A DNA stretch of 57,673 nt from an uncultured Lachnospiraceae bacterium. Lineage in GTDB: Bacteria; Bacillota; Clostridia; Lachnospirales; Lachnospiraceae. Shown here piece by piece: positions 43,756 to 51,630 of the stretch. Within the stretch, counting starts at the first letter, position 1. Each line of letters begins with the position of its first letter. The DNA lies in NCBI GenBank assembly GCA_910578175.1, contig CAJTPF010000018.1, forward strand, positions 1 to 57,673. Reading direction: 5' to 3'. Below the pieces are notes generated by a model, which saw nothing but the letters and a program-made list of their open reading frames with translations, was not told the origin of the DNA and searched no databases. The position numbers and the translations under genes were made by a program.

Positions 43756-43823
43756 AATATGCATATTTAAAAAGGTTTCATAATATACTTAAACACGAGA
43801 CTTGTGAAGTACAGGGGTGTATA

Positions 43824-44135
43824 ATGGAGGATTATGGATATGGAACGGGACGGCGTTTGAATCCGGCTAACGATAAACGCGGGATTGCCCATAAAATAAG
43901 TATCAGCGGCAGAACAGAAGGAACGATCACCGGTGTTGAAGAGGTGAATGAATTTGACAATGATGCGATCAGCCTTGACACAAGCATGGGACGTTTGATC
44001 ATAAAGGGACATGAACTTCATGTAAAACGGTTAAACCTGGAAAAAGGAGAGGTTGATATTGAAGGCTCCGTTGACAGCTTCTATTATACCTCGAAAAAAG
44101 ATAATGAATCCGTACTTAAGAGACTGTTTAAATGA
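43824..44135 (+). CDS. yabP: Sporulation protein YabP
   Basis: 103 residues of the YabP/YqfC family; central HKISISGRTEGTITGVEEVN, FDNDAISLDTSMGRLIIKG and HELHVKRLNLEKGEVDIEG are the conserved beta-rich core. It is needed for spore formation in B. subtilis, with no biochemical activity known. AGGGGTG is the ribosome binding site, and its stop overlaps the start of yabQ (ATGA). Confidence 0.9.
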   Translation: MEDYGYGTGRRLNPANDKRGIAHKISISGRTEGTITGVEEVNEFDNDAISLDTSMGRLIIKGHELHVKRLNLEKGEVDIEGSVDSFYYTSKKDNESVLKRLFK

Positions 44136-44722
44136 GTGAGACCATCTATGCGGAGTTCAACACCTTTTGTTATGCCATCATGCTTGGGGCTTTCTGCGGG
44201 ATAATATATGATGTCATCCGGATTTTCCGCAGGATCATTAAAAAGAAATTGGCCGTTACGGCGGCAGAAGATATTATTTACTGGTTTGTGGTTTCCGTAT
44301 TAATGTTTATGCTGATGTATCGTGAAAACGGCGGAATGGTAAGAGGATATGCCATAATCGGTATGGCATTGGGAATGATACTGTATGAGATAAGCATTGG
44401 AAAATTCTTTGTGAAATATGTCTCTAAGTTCCTGAATTATATTTTGAACAAAATTCTGAAAGTTTTGAAATTTATATTGAAAAAAGTTTTAAAACCATTT
44501 AAAATGATAGTCAGACTATATTGTGATAAAAATGCAAAATATAAAAAGAAACATGAAGAGAGAAAGAAACAAAAAGAGATAGAGAAGCAGAAAGTCCGGA
44601 ATAAAAAAGAAGACAGAGAAATCCGGCAGGAAAAGAAGGGAAAAGCCCATGAAGGCAACAGCGAAAAAGACAAGAGTCGTAAACGGAACAGGAAAAAGAA
44701 AAGGAAGAGGCAATCGGATTAA
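44132..44722 (+). CDS. yabQ: Spore cortex biosynthesis protein YabQ
   Basis: 196 residues. Four or so membrane segments in the first 100 residues with the family opening FNTFCYAIMLGAFCGIIYDVIR, then an extremely Lys/Glu/Arg-rich tail (about 125-196). B. subtilis YabQ is a membrane protein required for spore cortex. The tail-coding region overlaps the next gene divIC by 74 bases in another frame. ATGA overlap with yabP indicates translational coupling. Confidence 0.85.
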   Translation: MSETIYAEFNTFCYAIMLGAFCGIIYDVIRIFRRIIKKKLAVTAAEDIIYWFVVSVLMFMLMYRENGGMVRGYAIIGMALGMILYEISIGKFFVKYVSKFLNYILNKILKVLKFILKKVLKPFKMIVRLYCDKNAKYKKKHEERKKQKEIEKQKVRNKKEDREIRQEKKGKAHEGNSEKDKSRKRNRKKKRKRQSD

Positions 44723-44978
44723 CGGATTGGCAGTGATCGCCATTGCGGCCATACTTATTTTTATGCTGGGAATTCATATTAAAAATATGGAGCAGGAGGA
44801 TAAAGAACTGTCAGCAAAAGTGAGCGGACTTCAGGCTTCCTATGAGCAGGAAAGCAGCAGAACCGCAGAGCTGGAAGAGCAGAAGATTTACGTCCAGACG
44901 AAGCAGTACATAGAGGAAATGGCAAAGAAGCTGGGACTGGTATACCCGGATGAAATAATATTCAAGCCTGCCAACTGA
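44649..44978 (+). CDS. divIC: Septum formation initiator, FtsB/DivIC family
   Basis: 109 residues: a basic cytosolic N-terminus (about 1-25), one membrane helix (NGLAVIAIAAILIFMLGIHI), a coiled coil (LSAKVSGLQASYEQE...AELEEQK) and the conserved end YIEEMAKKLGLVYPDEIIFK. DivIC works in the division complex with FtsL and DivIB. The ATG at 44649 lies in the yabQ gene; the next ATG is too far into the membrane segment to be the start. Confidence 0.9.
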   Translation: MKATAKKTRVVNGTGKRKGRGNRINGLAVIAIAAILIFMLGIHIKNMEQEDKELSAKVSGLQASYEQESSRTAELEEQKIYVQTKQYIEEMAKKLGLVYPDEIIFKPAN

Positions 44979-44993
44979 TCTGAAAGAAAAATT

Positions 44994-45028
44994 ACGGTCT
45001 TAAGTATTAAAACTTAAGGCTGTTTTTT
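44994..45028 (+). terminator. Terminator after divIC
   Basis: CTTAAGT pairs with ACTTAAG around a short AT loop, followed by GCTGTTTTTTT. It ends the spoVT-divIC block and isolates spoIIE, which has its own promoter. Confidence 0.75.
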
Positions 45029-45087
45029 TAATTTCTTAAAAAACATTACATTCCTTGAAAGAACAAAATCACCGTTTTGAATGTTTT

Positions 45088-45155
45088 TTTGTCAAAAACT
45101 TTATGAAAATCACTGCACTGGTTTGACAAAAAAATAAGCGTACACTCAGTATAAT
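45088..45155 (+). promoter_or_regulatory. Spo0A-type promoter of spoIIE (21-bp spacer, two 0A boxes)
   Basis: TTGACA (45123-45128) and TATAAT (45150-45155) are separated by 21 bases, too far for unaided sigma-A. Two sites close to the 0A-box consensus TTTGTCRAA flank it: TTTGTCAAA at 45088-45096, and TTTGACAAA at 45122-45130, which on the other strand is TTTGTCAAA and overlaps the -35. The B. subtilis spoIIE and spoIIG promoters have just this odd spacing and are activated by phosphorylated Spo0A. Confidence 0.85.
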
Positions 45156-45217
45156 AGCCATCAATTCAACGTTTGGGACAAGGGCCCGGACAAAAAAAAT
45201 CAATTGGAGGTAATATT

Positions 45218-47365
45218 ATGCAGATTGTAAAAAAAGCAGCAGCATTAAACGAAGGATGGACAGAAATACTTACATTGAAGGGAGGCAGGTATATTGCCCT
45301 GAATGGAATCGCGTACATACTGGCGGGTTTTTCTGCTTATGGAATGAATCCCATAGGAATGGCATATTTCATGGGACTGAGCATGAGCGGCTATGCCAAT
45401 CTGATCACAGTATTAATAATGATGGCGGGAATGGCACAATGTTTTGCCTATCTGGCAGTTGCAAAGTATACGGCAATGTTGTTATCGATCCTGGCCATTA
45501 CCCGGCTGGTGCAGTTCAGCAAAATAAAACTTTCCGTATATACATATGGAATCTTGTGTATGGTCAATGTCTTATTATTGGAACTGACAGGAATATATCT
45601 GGATAATCCGGCATGGGGCGGAGATGCCGTTACGGTAATAAAACAATTGTCCCGGCCTGTGGCGGCTGCCATTCTTGCAGCAGCTTTTGTAGTGATTTTT
45701 GAAAAAGGAATAAATATCATAAACAGAACCAATAAGATCATAGCCAGTGAGGATTTGTTCAGTCTGGCGGTCATCGGCGGATGCATGTTATATGCCCTGG
45801 GAACTAATTTTCATTTGCCGGCAGCGCTGGTAGAGATCTTTATGTATTTTATGCTGGCATTCGGCGCTTATAAATACGGAGCAGGAATAGGAGCCATATT
45901 CGGAGCCGCATGCGGAATACCGCTGTGTTTATGGCAGGGAGACATAGGGCTTTTGGGTATTATGTGTATGGCAGGTATCTGCGCGGGGATATTCCGGGAA
46001 CTGGGCAGATTTATCAGTATCATGACATTCGGTTGTACCATTATAACGGCAGGCTATGCGTTTATGCCCTATTTTATCAGTGATACCTCCATAAAAGGTC
46101 TTCTGGGCGCCCTTGTGATCTTTCTGACATTACCTGAAAATCTGGTATACAGGTTTGAAGAAAACAGGGAGGATTCCATGCAGAGAAAAATGGACAGCTT
46201 ATTTGAGGAAAAATTACTATCCGTGGCAAAAGCTTTTGATAAATTATCGGTCAGTATTTCGGAACTGTCAAAGAAAAACGAAGCGGCCCCGGGGGAGGAA
46301 ATTTGTATGAATCAGGTTTGGCGCACAAAACTGGAAGAAAGCAGACAGGCTATGTCAAAGCAATTGGAACAGATATCCCAGATCATACAGGAATATTCCA
46401 GGGAGATGTATGATTTTATACGTATTACCAATGAGGAAGAAGAATATATCCGTCATAAATTAAAGGCCAAAAAAGTCAATATGACTAAAATAATGGGAAT
46501 TGAAAACCGAAGACATAAGTGCGAATATCTGGTAACCGCCAGATGTGACAGGGGAACTACGGTAGGCACAAGGGAAGTGGCCAAAATAATCAGTGAGGCA
46601 ATGGGAAAAAATTATATGCCGGCCAAAAACTGCAGAAAAGTTTTAAGCCATGAATTTACCACCACAACTTACGTGGAAGAAGCAAATTTCTATGTGCTGC
46701 ATGGAGCAGCCGGGCTGGCAAGAGGTAACGGAGGGATTTCCGGGGATAATTATTCATTCCAGGAACTGGATAACGGACAGATGATAATGAGCTTATCCGA
46801 CGGCATGGGATACGGCGCCAGTGCATGTATTGAAAGCGAAACGGTAATTGAACTGCTGGAACAGTTACTGGACAGCGGATTTAGTGAAGAAGCGGCTTTA
46901 AAAATGATAAATTCCGTTATGATCATGAATTCGGAGGAAGAACACCCGGCCACACTGGATTTCGGTATCATCGATCTGCATTCCGGCGTCTGTGACCTGG
47001 TTAAGATCGGAGCCGCCGCTACGTTTGTAAAGAGAGGGAAATGGATAGAGACGATAAAATCCACATCCATGCCGTTAGGGGTATTCGGGGAAGTGGATTA
47101 TGATACTACGACGAAAAAATTATATGACGGGGATATGGTCATTATGGTTTCGGACGGCGTACTGGATGCATTGGATTGTGAAAACAAGGCGGAGAAATTA
47201 AGTGAGATCATCATGGGAATCAACAGCAGCAATCCAAAAGAAGTGGCCAGAAAAATACTGGAACAGGCGGCCGGAACGGAAGAGAATACCCAGGAAGGCA
47301 GTGAAGGATTATCCGATGATATGACGGTTCTGGTAACGGGTATATGGAACAGAAAGACCGCATGA
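45218..47365 (+). CDS. spoIIE: Stage II sporulation protein E, PP2C-type phosphatase
   Basis: 715 residues from the ATG at 45218 (GGAGG eight bases upstream). About ten N-terminal membrane segments (to residue 310), a coiled-coil/FtsZ-interacting middle and a C-terminal PP2C domain (from about 500): SLSDGMGYGASACIESETVI and MVSDGVLDALD carry the metal-binding Asp residues. SpoIIE dephosphorylates SpoIIAA to free sigma-F in the forespore and helps form the polar septum. The promoter upstream has Spo0A boxes. Confidence 0.95.
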   Translation: MQIVKKAAALNEGWTEILTLKGGRYIALNGIAYILAGFSAYGMNPIGMAYFMGLSMSGYANLITVLIMMAGMAQCFAYLAVAKYTAMLLSILAITRLVQFSKIKLSVYTYGILCMVNVLLLELTGIYLDNPAWGGDAVTVIKQLSRPVAAAILAAAFVVIFEKGINIINRTNKIIASEDLFSLAVIGGCMLYALGTNFHLPAALVEIFMYFMLAFGAYKYGAGIGAIFGAACGIPLCLWQGDIGLLGIMCMAGICAGIFRELGRFISIMTFGCTIITAGYAFMPYFISDTSIKGLLGALVIFLTLPENLVYRFEENREDSMQRKMDSLFEEKLLSVAKAFDKLSVSISELSKKNEAAPGEEICMNQVWRTKLEESRQAMSKQLEQISQIIQEYSREMYDFIRITNEEEEYIRHKLKAKKVNMTKIMGIENRRHKCEYLVTARCDRGTTVGTREVAKIISEAMGKNYMPAKNCRKVLSHEFTTTTYVEEANFYVLHGAAGLARGNGGISGDNYSFQELDNGQMIMSLSDGMGYGASACIESETVIELLEQLLDSGFSEEAALKMINSVMIMNSEEEHPATLDFGIIDLHSGVCDLVKIGAAATFVKRGKWIETIKSTSMPLGVFGEVDYDTTTKKLYDGDMVIMVSDGVLDALDCENKAEKLSEIIMGINSSNPKEVARKILEQAAGTEENTQEGSEGLSDDMTVLVTGIWNRKTA

Positions 47366-47464
47366 TCATTTTGATATAAAAAGAAATCCTGATAATCTGC
47401 TTGATTTTCAGGAAAAAGTACCATATACTAAATCTTATTTAATTATGCAGGAATGAGGTTTTTT

Positions 47465-48913
47465 ATGTATGATAAAGTGAAACGATATATAGAAAGATAT
47501 AATATGATCCGGCAGTCAGAACACGTCATTGCAGGTTTATCCGGCGGCGCTGATTCTGTCTGCCTGCTTTTTATGCTCAAACGTTTTCTGCATGAGCAAA
47601 GCGGAGAGGAATACCGCAGCCGTCTGACGGCCGTTCATGTGCATCATGGCATCCGGGGCGAAGAGGCCGGACGGGACATGGAATTTGTAAAAAGATTATG
47701 TGAGCAGGAAGGGGTAGGACTGGTGATCCGTTTTTTTGACGTACCGGAATATTCCAGGGAACACCGGATTTCCTGCGAAGAAGCCGGCAGACTCCTCCGA
47801 TATCAGGTGATGGGGGAACTTGCGGCAGAACGGGGAAATAATACAAAGATCGCTGTGGCACATAACAGTAACGATAATGCAGAAACGGTACTTCATAATC
47901 TTAGCAGGGGAACGGGACTCAAGGGGCTGGGAGGAATAGCGCCGTTGAACGGCAGCATTGTACGGCCGTTGTTATGTTTGGAACGTAAAGAGATAGAAAA
48001 CTATCTGGCAGATAATAAAATTTCATATATTATTGATTCCACAAATCTGGAAACGGAATATACTAGGAATAGGATACGGCTTCATGTGCTTTCCGTTTTG
48101 CAGCAGGAGATCAATCCGAAATGCGTGGAACATATCCGCAACGCTTCCGAAAATGTCAGGGAAGCGGAGGAATTTCTTGAAAAAATAACAAATCAGATGT
48201 ATGAAAAAGTTATTTATACAGATAATAATTGTATTTGTATAAAGAAAGAAGAACTTCATCCAATGGATATTTATATAAAGAAAAGAATCATACGACAGGC
48301 AGTGGGCAGGATTGCCGGAGGTCTGAAAGATATAACCGTAAGTCATATCAAAGATGTACTGGAGCTTATGACAGGAGAGCCGGGAAAATATATTTACCTG
48401 CCCGGCGGTATAATCGTGAGAAACGATTATAACCGTCTGATATTAGAACATAAAGAATCGGTTGATAAAAGGAACGAACAGATATATGTTCATGGCAAGA
48501 CGATGATCCTCAAACCGGGAATCTATAGACTGGAAGGGTATGAGTATTGTTTTGAAGTATCGGAATTTTATTTGGACAGTGAGGAAGAAGCTGTAAAATT
48601 TTTGAAAAATTGTATAAAAAAACAAAAAAATCTGTATACGAAATGCTTTGATTATGATAAAATGAAATTTGCTGTTCAGTTGAGATACAGAATGTCAGGG
48701 GATTTTCTGACCATTGACAGCAGAGGAAGTCATAAAAAACTGAAATCCTATTTTGTGGATGAGAAGATTCCGCAGAAAGATCGGGGAAGAATCCCCCTGC
48801 TGGCAGATGGAAATCATATCATATGGGTGGTTGGCGGCCGTATCAGTGAAGATTATAAGATCACGGAATCCACAAGACATGTTCTTAAGATCGAAAGAAA
48901 GGATATAATATAG
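47465..48913 (+). CDS. tilS: tRNA(Ile)-lysidine synthase
   Basis: 482 residues from the ATG at 47465 (AATGAGG before it). PP-loop ATP-pyrophosphatase motif SGGADS at 26-31, HVHHGIRGEEAGRD, and the NTRNRIRL-like signature ETEYTRNRIRLHVL, then the TilS C-terminal domain (LRYRMSGDFL...DEKIPQKDRGRIPLLAD). It converts the wobble cytidine of tRNA-Ile (CAU) to lysidine. hpt starts one base after its stop, the same order as in Bacillus. Confidence 0.95.
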   Translation: MYDKVKRYIERYNMIRQSEHVIAGLSGGADSVCLLFMLKRFLHEQSGEEYRSRLTAVHVHHGIRGEEAGRDMEFVKRLCEQEGVGLVIRFFDVPEYSREHRISCEEAGRLLRYQVMGELAAERGNNTKIAVAHNSNDNAETVLHNLSRGTGLKGLGGIAPLNGSIVRPLLCLERKEIENYLADNKISYIIDSTNLETEYTRNRIRLHVLSVLQQEINPKCVEHIRNASENVREAEEFLEKITNQMYEKVIYTDNNCICIKKEELHPMDIYIKKRIIRQAVGRIAGGLKDITVSHIKDVLELMTGEPGKYIYLPGGIIVRNDYNRLILEHKESVDKRNEQIYVHGKTMILKPGIYRLEGYEYCFEVSEFYLDSEEEAVKFLKNCIKKQKNLYTKCFDYDKMKFAVQLRYRMSGDFLTIDSRGSHKKLKSYFVDEKIPQKDRGRIPLLADGNHIIWVVGGRISEDYKITESTRHVLKIERKDII

Positions 48914-48914
48914 G

Positions 48915-49436
48915 ATGCAGGATAAAATCAGGGTTCTCATTTCGGAAAAGGACATAGAAAGAAAGATCAGCGAGATCGGAGCAGAGATCAGCAGGAAATA
49001 TACTGGCAGAACCGTACATCTGATCTGTGTTCTGAAGGGCGGCGCTTTTTTTATGTGTGAACTTGCCAAAAGAATCACGACGGATGTCTCCATGGATTTT
49101 ATGTCGGTTTCCAGTTACGGCTCAGAAACGGCCAGTAGCGGAAACATTAAGATAATCAAGGATCTGGATGAATCCATTGAGGGTAAAAACGTAATAATAG
49201 TAGAAGATATCATAGATTCCGGCAGAACACTGAAGGTACTGACGGAAATGTTGCAGCAGAGGAATCCTGCCTGCATGGAAGTGTGTACGCTTTTGGATAA
49301 ACCGGACAGAAGAGTTGCCGATGTGGATGTATCTTATACCTGTTTTAATATTCCTGATGAGTTTGTGGTTGGATATGGTTTGGATTATGACCAGAAATAT
49401 AGAAATCTGCCGTTTATCGGCGTTGTAGAATTTTAA
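48915..49436 (+). CDS. hpt: Hypoxanthine phosphoribosyltransferase
   Basis: 173 residues; purine salvage enzyme converting hypoxanthine or guanine to IMP/GMP. The PRPP-binding motif is VIIVEDIIDSGRTL; CVLKGGAFFMCELAKRI and FVVGYGLDYDQKYRNLPFIG complete the family pattern. It sits between tilS and ftsH in the same operon. Confidence 0.95.
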   Translation: MQDKIRVLISEKDIERKISEIGAEISRKYTGRTVHLICVLKGGAFFMCELAKRITTDVSMDFMSVSSYGSETASSGNIKIIKDLDESIEGKNVIIVEDIIDSGRTLKVLTEMLQQRNPACMEVCTLLDKPDRRVADVDVSYTCFNIPDEFVVGYGLDYDQKYRNLPFIGVVEF

Positions 49437-49466
49437 TTTTGCTCAGGCGAGAGGAGGTTTTCGATT

Positions 49467-51296
49467 TTGAAGAAACAAATGAAAGGTTTTGGCATCTATA
49501 TCATTATATTATTGCTGATAATTGGGGCATTTTATTATATAGCAATATACAATGATAACAATGATGACTACAATTACATGAATTTCCTTGAGGATTTACA
49601 GGGAGACCATATCAGCAGTATCAAAATCTACCAGAATAAGGAAGTGCCTACCGGCAAACTGGTAGTTAAGATGATTGATGATACAAAACATAGTATTTAT
49701 ATTGAGGATATCAGTATATGTACCGAGGATATAAAAAATGCCGGAAAGGAATATAAGCTGGCCGATGTGGAACGGGACAGCATTATATGGGATATCCTTC
49801 CCTATGTCGTAATGGTTGCCATAGCGATCATATTTATATCCATGATAACCACGCAGGCAGGAGGCGGCGGTGGCGGCAAGATGATGAATTTCGGAAAGAG
49901 CCGCGCCAAAATGGCAACCGATATGAGTAAAAAGGTTAAATTTGAGAATGTGGCCGGTCTGCATGAGGAAAAAGAGGAACTGGAAGAGATTGTGGATTTT
50001 CTCAAGAATCCGAAGAAATATATTGAAGTCGGGGCAAGAATCCCGAAGGGCGTAATACTTACGGGACCTCCGGGAACCGGTAAAACCCTTCTTGCAAAGG
50101 CGGTAGCGGGAGAAGCAGGCGTGCCGTTTTTCAGCATTTCCGGTTCGGATTTTGTCGAGATGTTTGTGGGTGTCGGTGCATCCAGAGTCCGGGATCTGTT
50201 TGAAGAGGCGAAGAAAAACTCTCCATGTATTGTTTTTATTGATGAGATCGATGCCGTTGCCAGAAGACGGGGAACCGGTATGGGAGGCGGTCATGATGAA
50301 AGAGAACAGACGCTGAACCAGCTTTTGGTTGAAATGGATGGATTTGGTGTGAACGAAGGTATAATCGTAATGGCGGCCACTAACCGTGTGGATATCCTGG
50401 ATCCTGCCATTTTAAGACCGGGACGCTTTGACAGAAAAGTTATGGTTGGCCGTCCTGACGTAAGAGGCCGCCGGGAAATTCTGGACGTTCATATTAAAAA
50501 CAAGCCGGTTGCGGAAGACGTGGATTTGGATAATGTTGCGCAGACCACTGCAGGTTTTACCGGAGCGGATCTGGAAAATCTGATGAATGAAGCTGCAATT
50601 TATGCAGCGAAACAGAACCGGAAGTTTATCACACAGTCGGATATCAACCGCTCTTTTGTAAAGGTTGGCATAGGTACGGAAAAGAGAAGCAAGATCATTT
50701 CCGAAAAAGAAAAGAGGATTACGGCGTTTCATGAGGCAGGTCACGCTATTTTATTCCATGTTCTGCCGGATGTAGGACCGGTTCATACGGTTTCCATTAT
50801 TCCTACCGGAATGGGCGCTGCCGGTTATACCATGCCTCTTCCGGAAAAAGATGAGATGTTCAATACAAGAGGCAGAATGCTGCAGGATATCATGGTGGCC
50901 CTTGGCGGACGTATTGCGGAAGAACTGGTTCTGGACGATATTACCACGGGAGCTTCCCAGGACATCAAACAGGCAACTGCAACGGCAAAAGCCATGGTTA
51001 CCAAGTATGGTATGTCGGATAAACTGGGACTGATCAATTATGGCGATAATGAAGATGAAGTCTTTATCGGCAGGGATCTGGCACATACGAGGGGATATGC
51101 GGATGATACCGCCAGCCTTATTGATAATGAAGTTAAGAATATTGTTGATGATTGTTACGGAAAAGCCAAGAAGATTATTGAGGAGCATATGGAGGTATTA
51201 AATAAGTGTGCAGAACTTCTGATGGAAAAAGAAAAGATAAACCAGCAGGAGTTTGAAGCGTTATTTGACGGAAGCATGCAAGAAAACGAAAATTAA
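49467..51296 (+). CDS. ftsH: ATP-dependent zinc metalloprotease FtsH
   Basis: 609 residues from a TTG start at 49467 with GGAGG ten bases upstream; the ATG four codons on is too far from it. Two membrane helices (about 9-27 and 110-128) with an outside domain, a Gly-rich GGGGGG hinge, AAA domain with Walker A GPPGTGKT (200-207) and the SRH, and the zinc site HEAGH (422-426). A membrane quality-control protease; the hpt-ftsH order is conserved in Firmicutes. Confidence 0.96.
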   Translation: MKKQMKGFGIYIIILLLIIGAFYYIAIYNDNNDDYNYMNFLEDLQGDHISSIKIYQNKEVPTGKLVVKMIDDTKHSIYIEDISICTEDIKNAGKEYKLADVERDSIIWDILPYVVMVAIAIIFISMITTQAGGGGGGKMMNFGKSRAKMATDMSKKVKFENVAGLHEEKEELEEIVDFLKNPKKYIEVGARIPKGVILTGPPGTGKTLLAKAVAGEAGVPFFSISGSDFVEMFVGVGASRVRDLFEEAKKNSPCIVFIDEIDAVARRRGTGMGGGHDEREQTLNQLLVEMDGFGVNEGIIVMAATNRVDILDPAILRPGRFDRKVMVGRPDVRGRREILDVHIKNKPVAEDVDLDNVAQTTAGFTGADLENLMNEAAIYAAKQNRKFITQSDINRSFVKVGIGTEKRSKIISEKEKRITAFHEAGHAILFHVLPDVGPVHTVSIIPTGMGAAGYTMPLPEKDEMFNTRGRMLQDIMVALGGRIAEELVLDDITTGASQDIKQATATAKAMVTKYGMSDKLGLINYGDNEDEVFIGRDLAHTRGYADDTASLIDNEVKNIVDDCYGKAKKIIEEHMEVLNKCAELLMEKEKINQQEFEALFDGSMQENEN

Positions 51297-51426
51297 TTTA
51301 TATTTTCTTTTGAAGGTGTGCAAAATTGATAAAAATATAAATATGTATTGACAAATTGCATAAAAAGTAATAGTGGATTTTGTAAACTTTGTGCAGACTT
51401 TTGTGTGATGGGATGCTATACTAAAT

Positions 51427-51528
51427 AACGTAAAAACCCCCCCAATACATTATATAGTTTTTGCTACACCCCATAAGAAACGAAATACCTTCTCCTAGAA
51501 AGGACAGCAACGAAAGCTGTCCTTTTTA
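51427..51528 (+). ncRNA. Candidate C-rich small RNA with anti-Shine-Dalgarno-like motifs
   Basis: After an extended -10 box (TGCTATACT, 51415-51422) about 100 bases run to a strong terminator. The transcript would be largely unstructured and has three C-rich single-stranded motifs: CCCCCCC (51437-51443), CCCC (51469-51472) and CCTTCTCCT (51488-51496), the last complementary to strong Shine-Dalgarno sequences. This pattern is that of Firmicutes trans-acting sRNAs such as the RoxS/CsfG types. It could equally be just the ftsH 3' region with a terminator. Confidence 0.35.
51499..51527 (+). terminator. Terminator of ftsH and/or the candidate small RNA
   Basis: AAAGGACAGC pairs perfectly with GCTGTCCTTT around AACGAAA and ends in TTTTT. 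Confidence 0.85.
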
Positions 51529-51630
51529 CTTTCGGGTAATATTTATGAGACTTTTGCATATATTTTTTTTACTTGCAAATGTGAAAAAATTATTATAGAA
51601 TTAAAAACAAAATATAGAAGGGATGTTGCT

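Larger units (their letters stand above)
51297..51630. other. ftsH to GH13 intergenic region
   Basis: 334 bases without a gene. It holds a TTGACA at about 51348 without a matching -10, an extended -10 promoter-like TGCTATACT (51415-51422), a C-rich stretch and a strong hairpin with T run (51499-51527). The latter parts are listed as a candidate small RNA and terminator. The last 100 bases are AT-rich leader of the GH13 gene. Confidence 0.6.

Noticed and set aside
43756..43823. Sigma-E promoter for yabP (CATAATAT)
   Set aside because: A matching -35 lies at a spacing of 19, outside the usual range; too weak to list.
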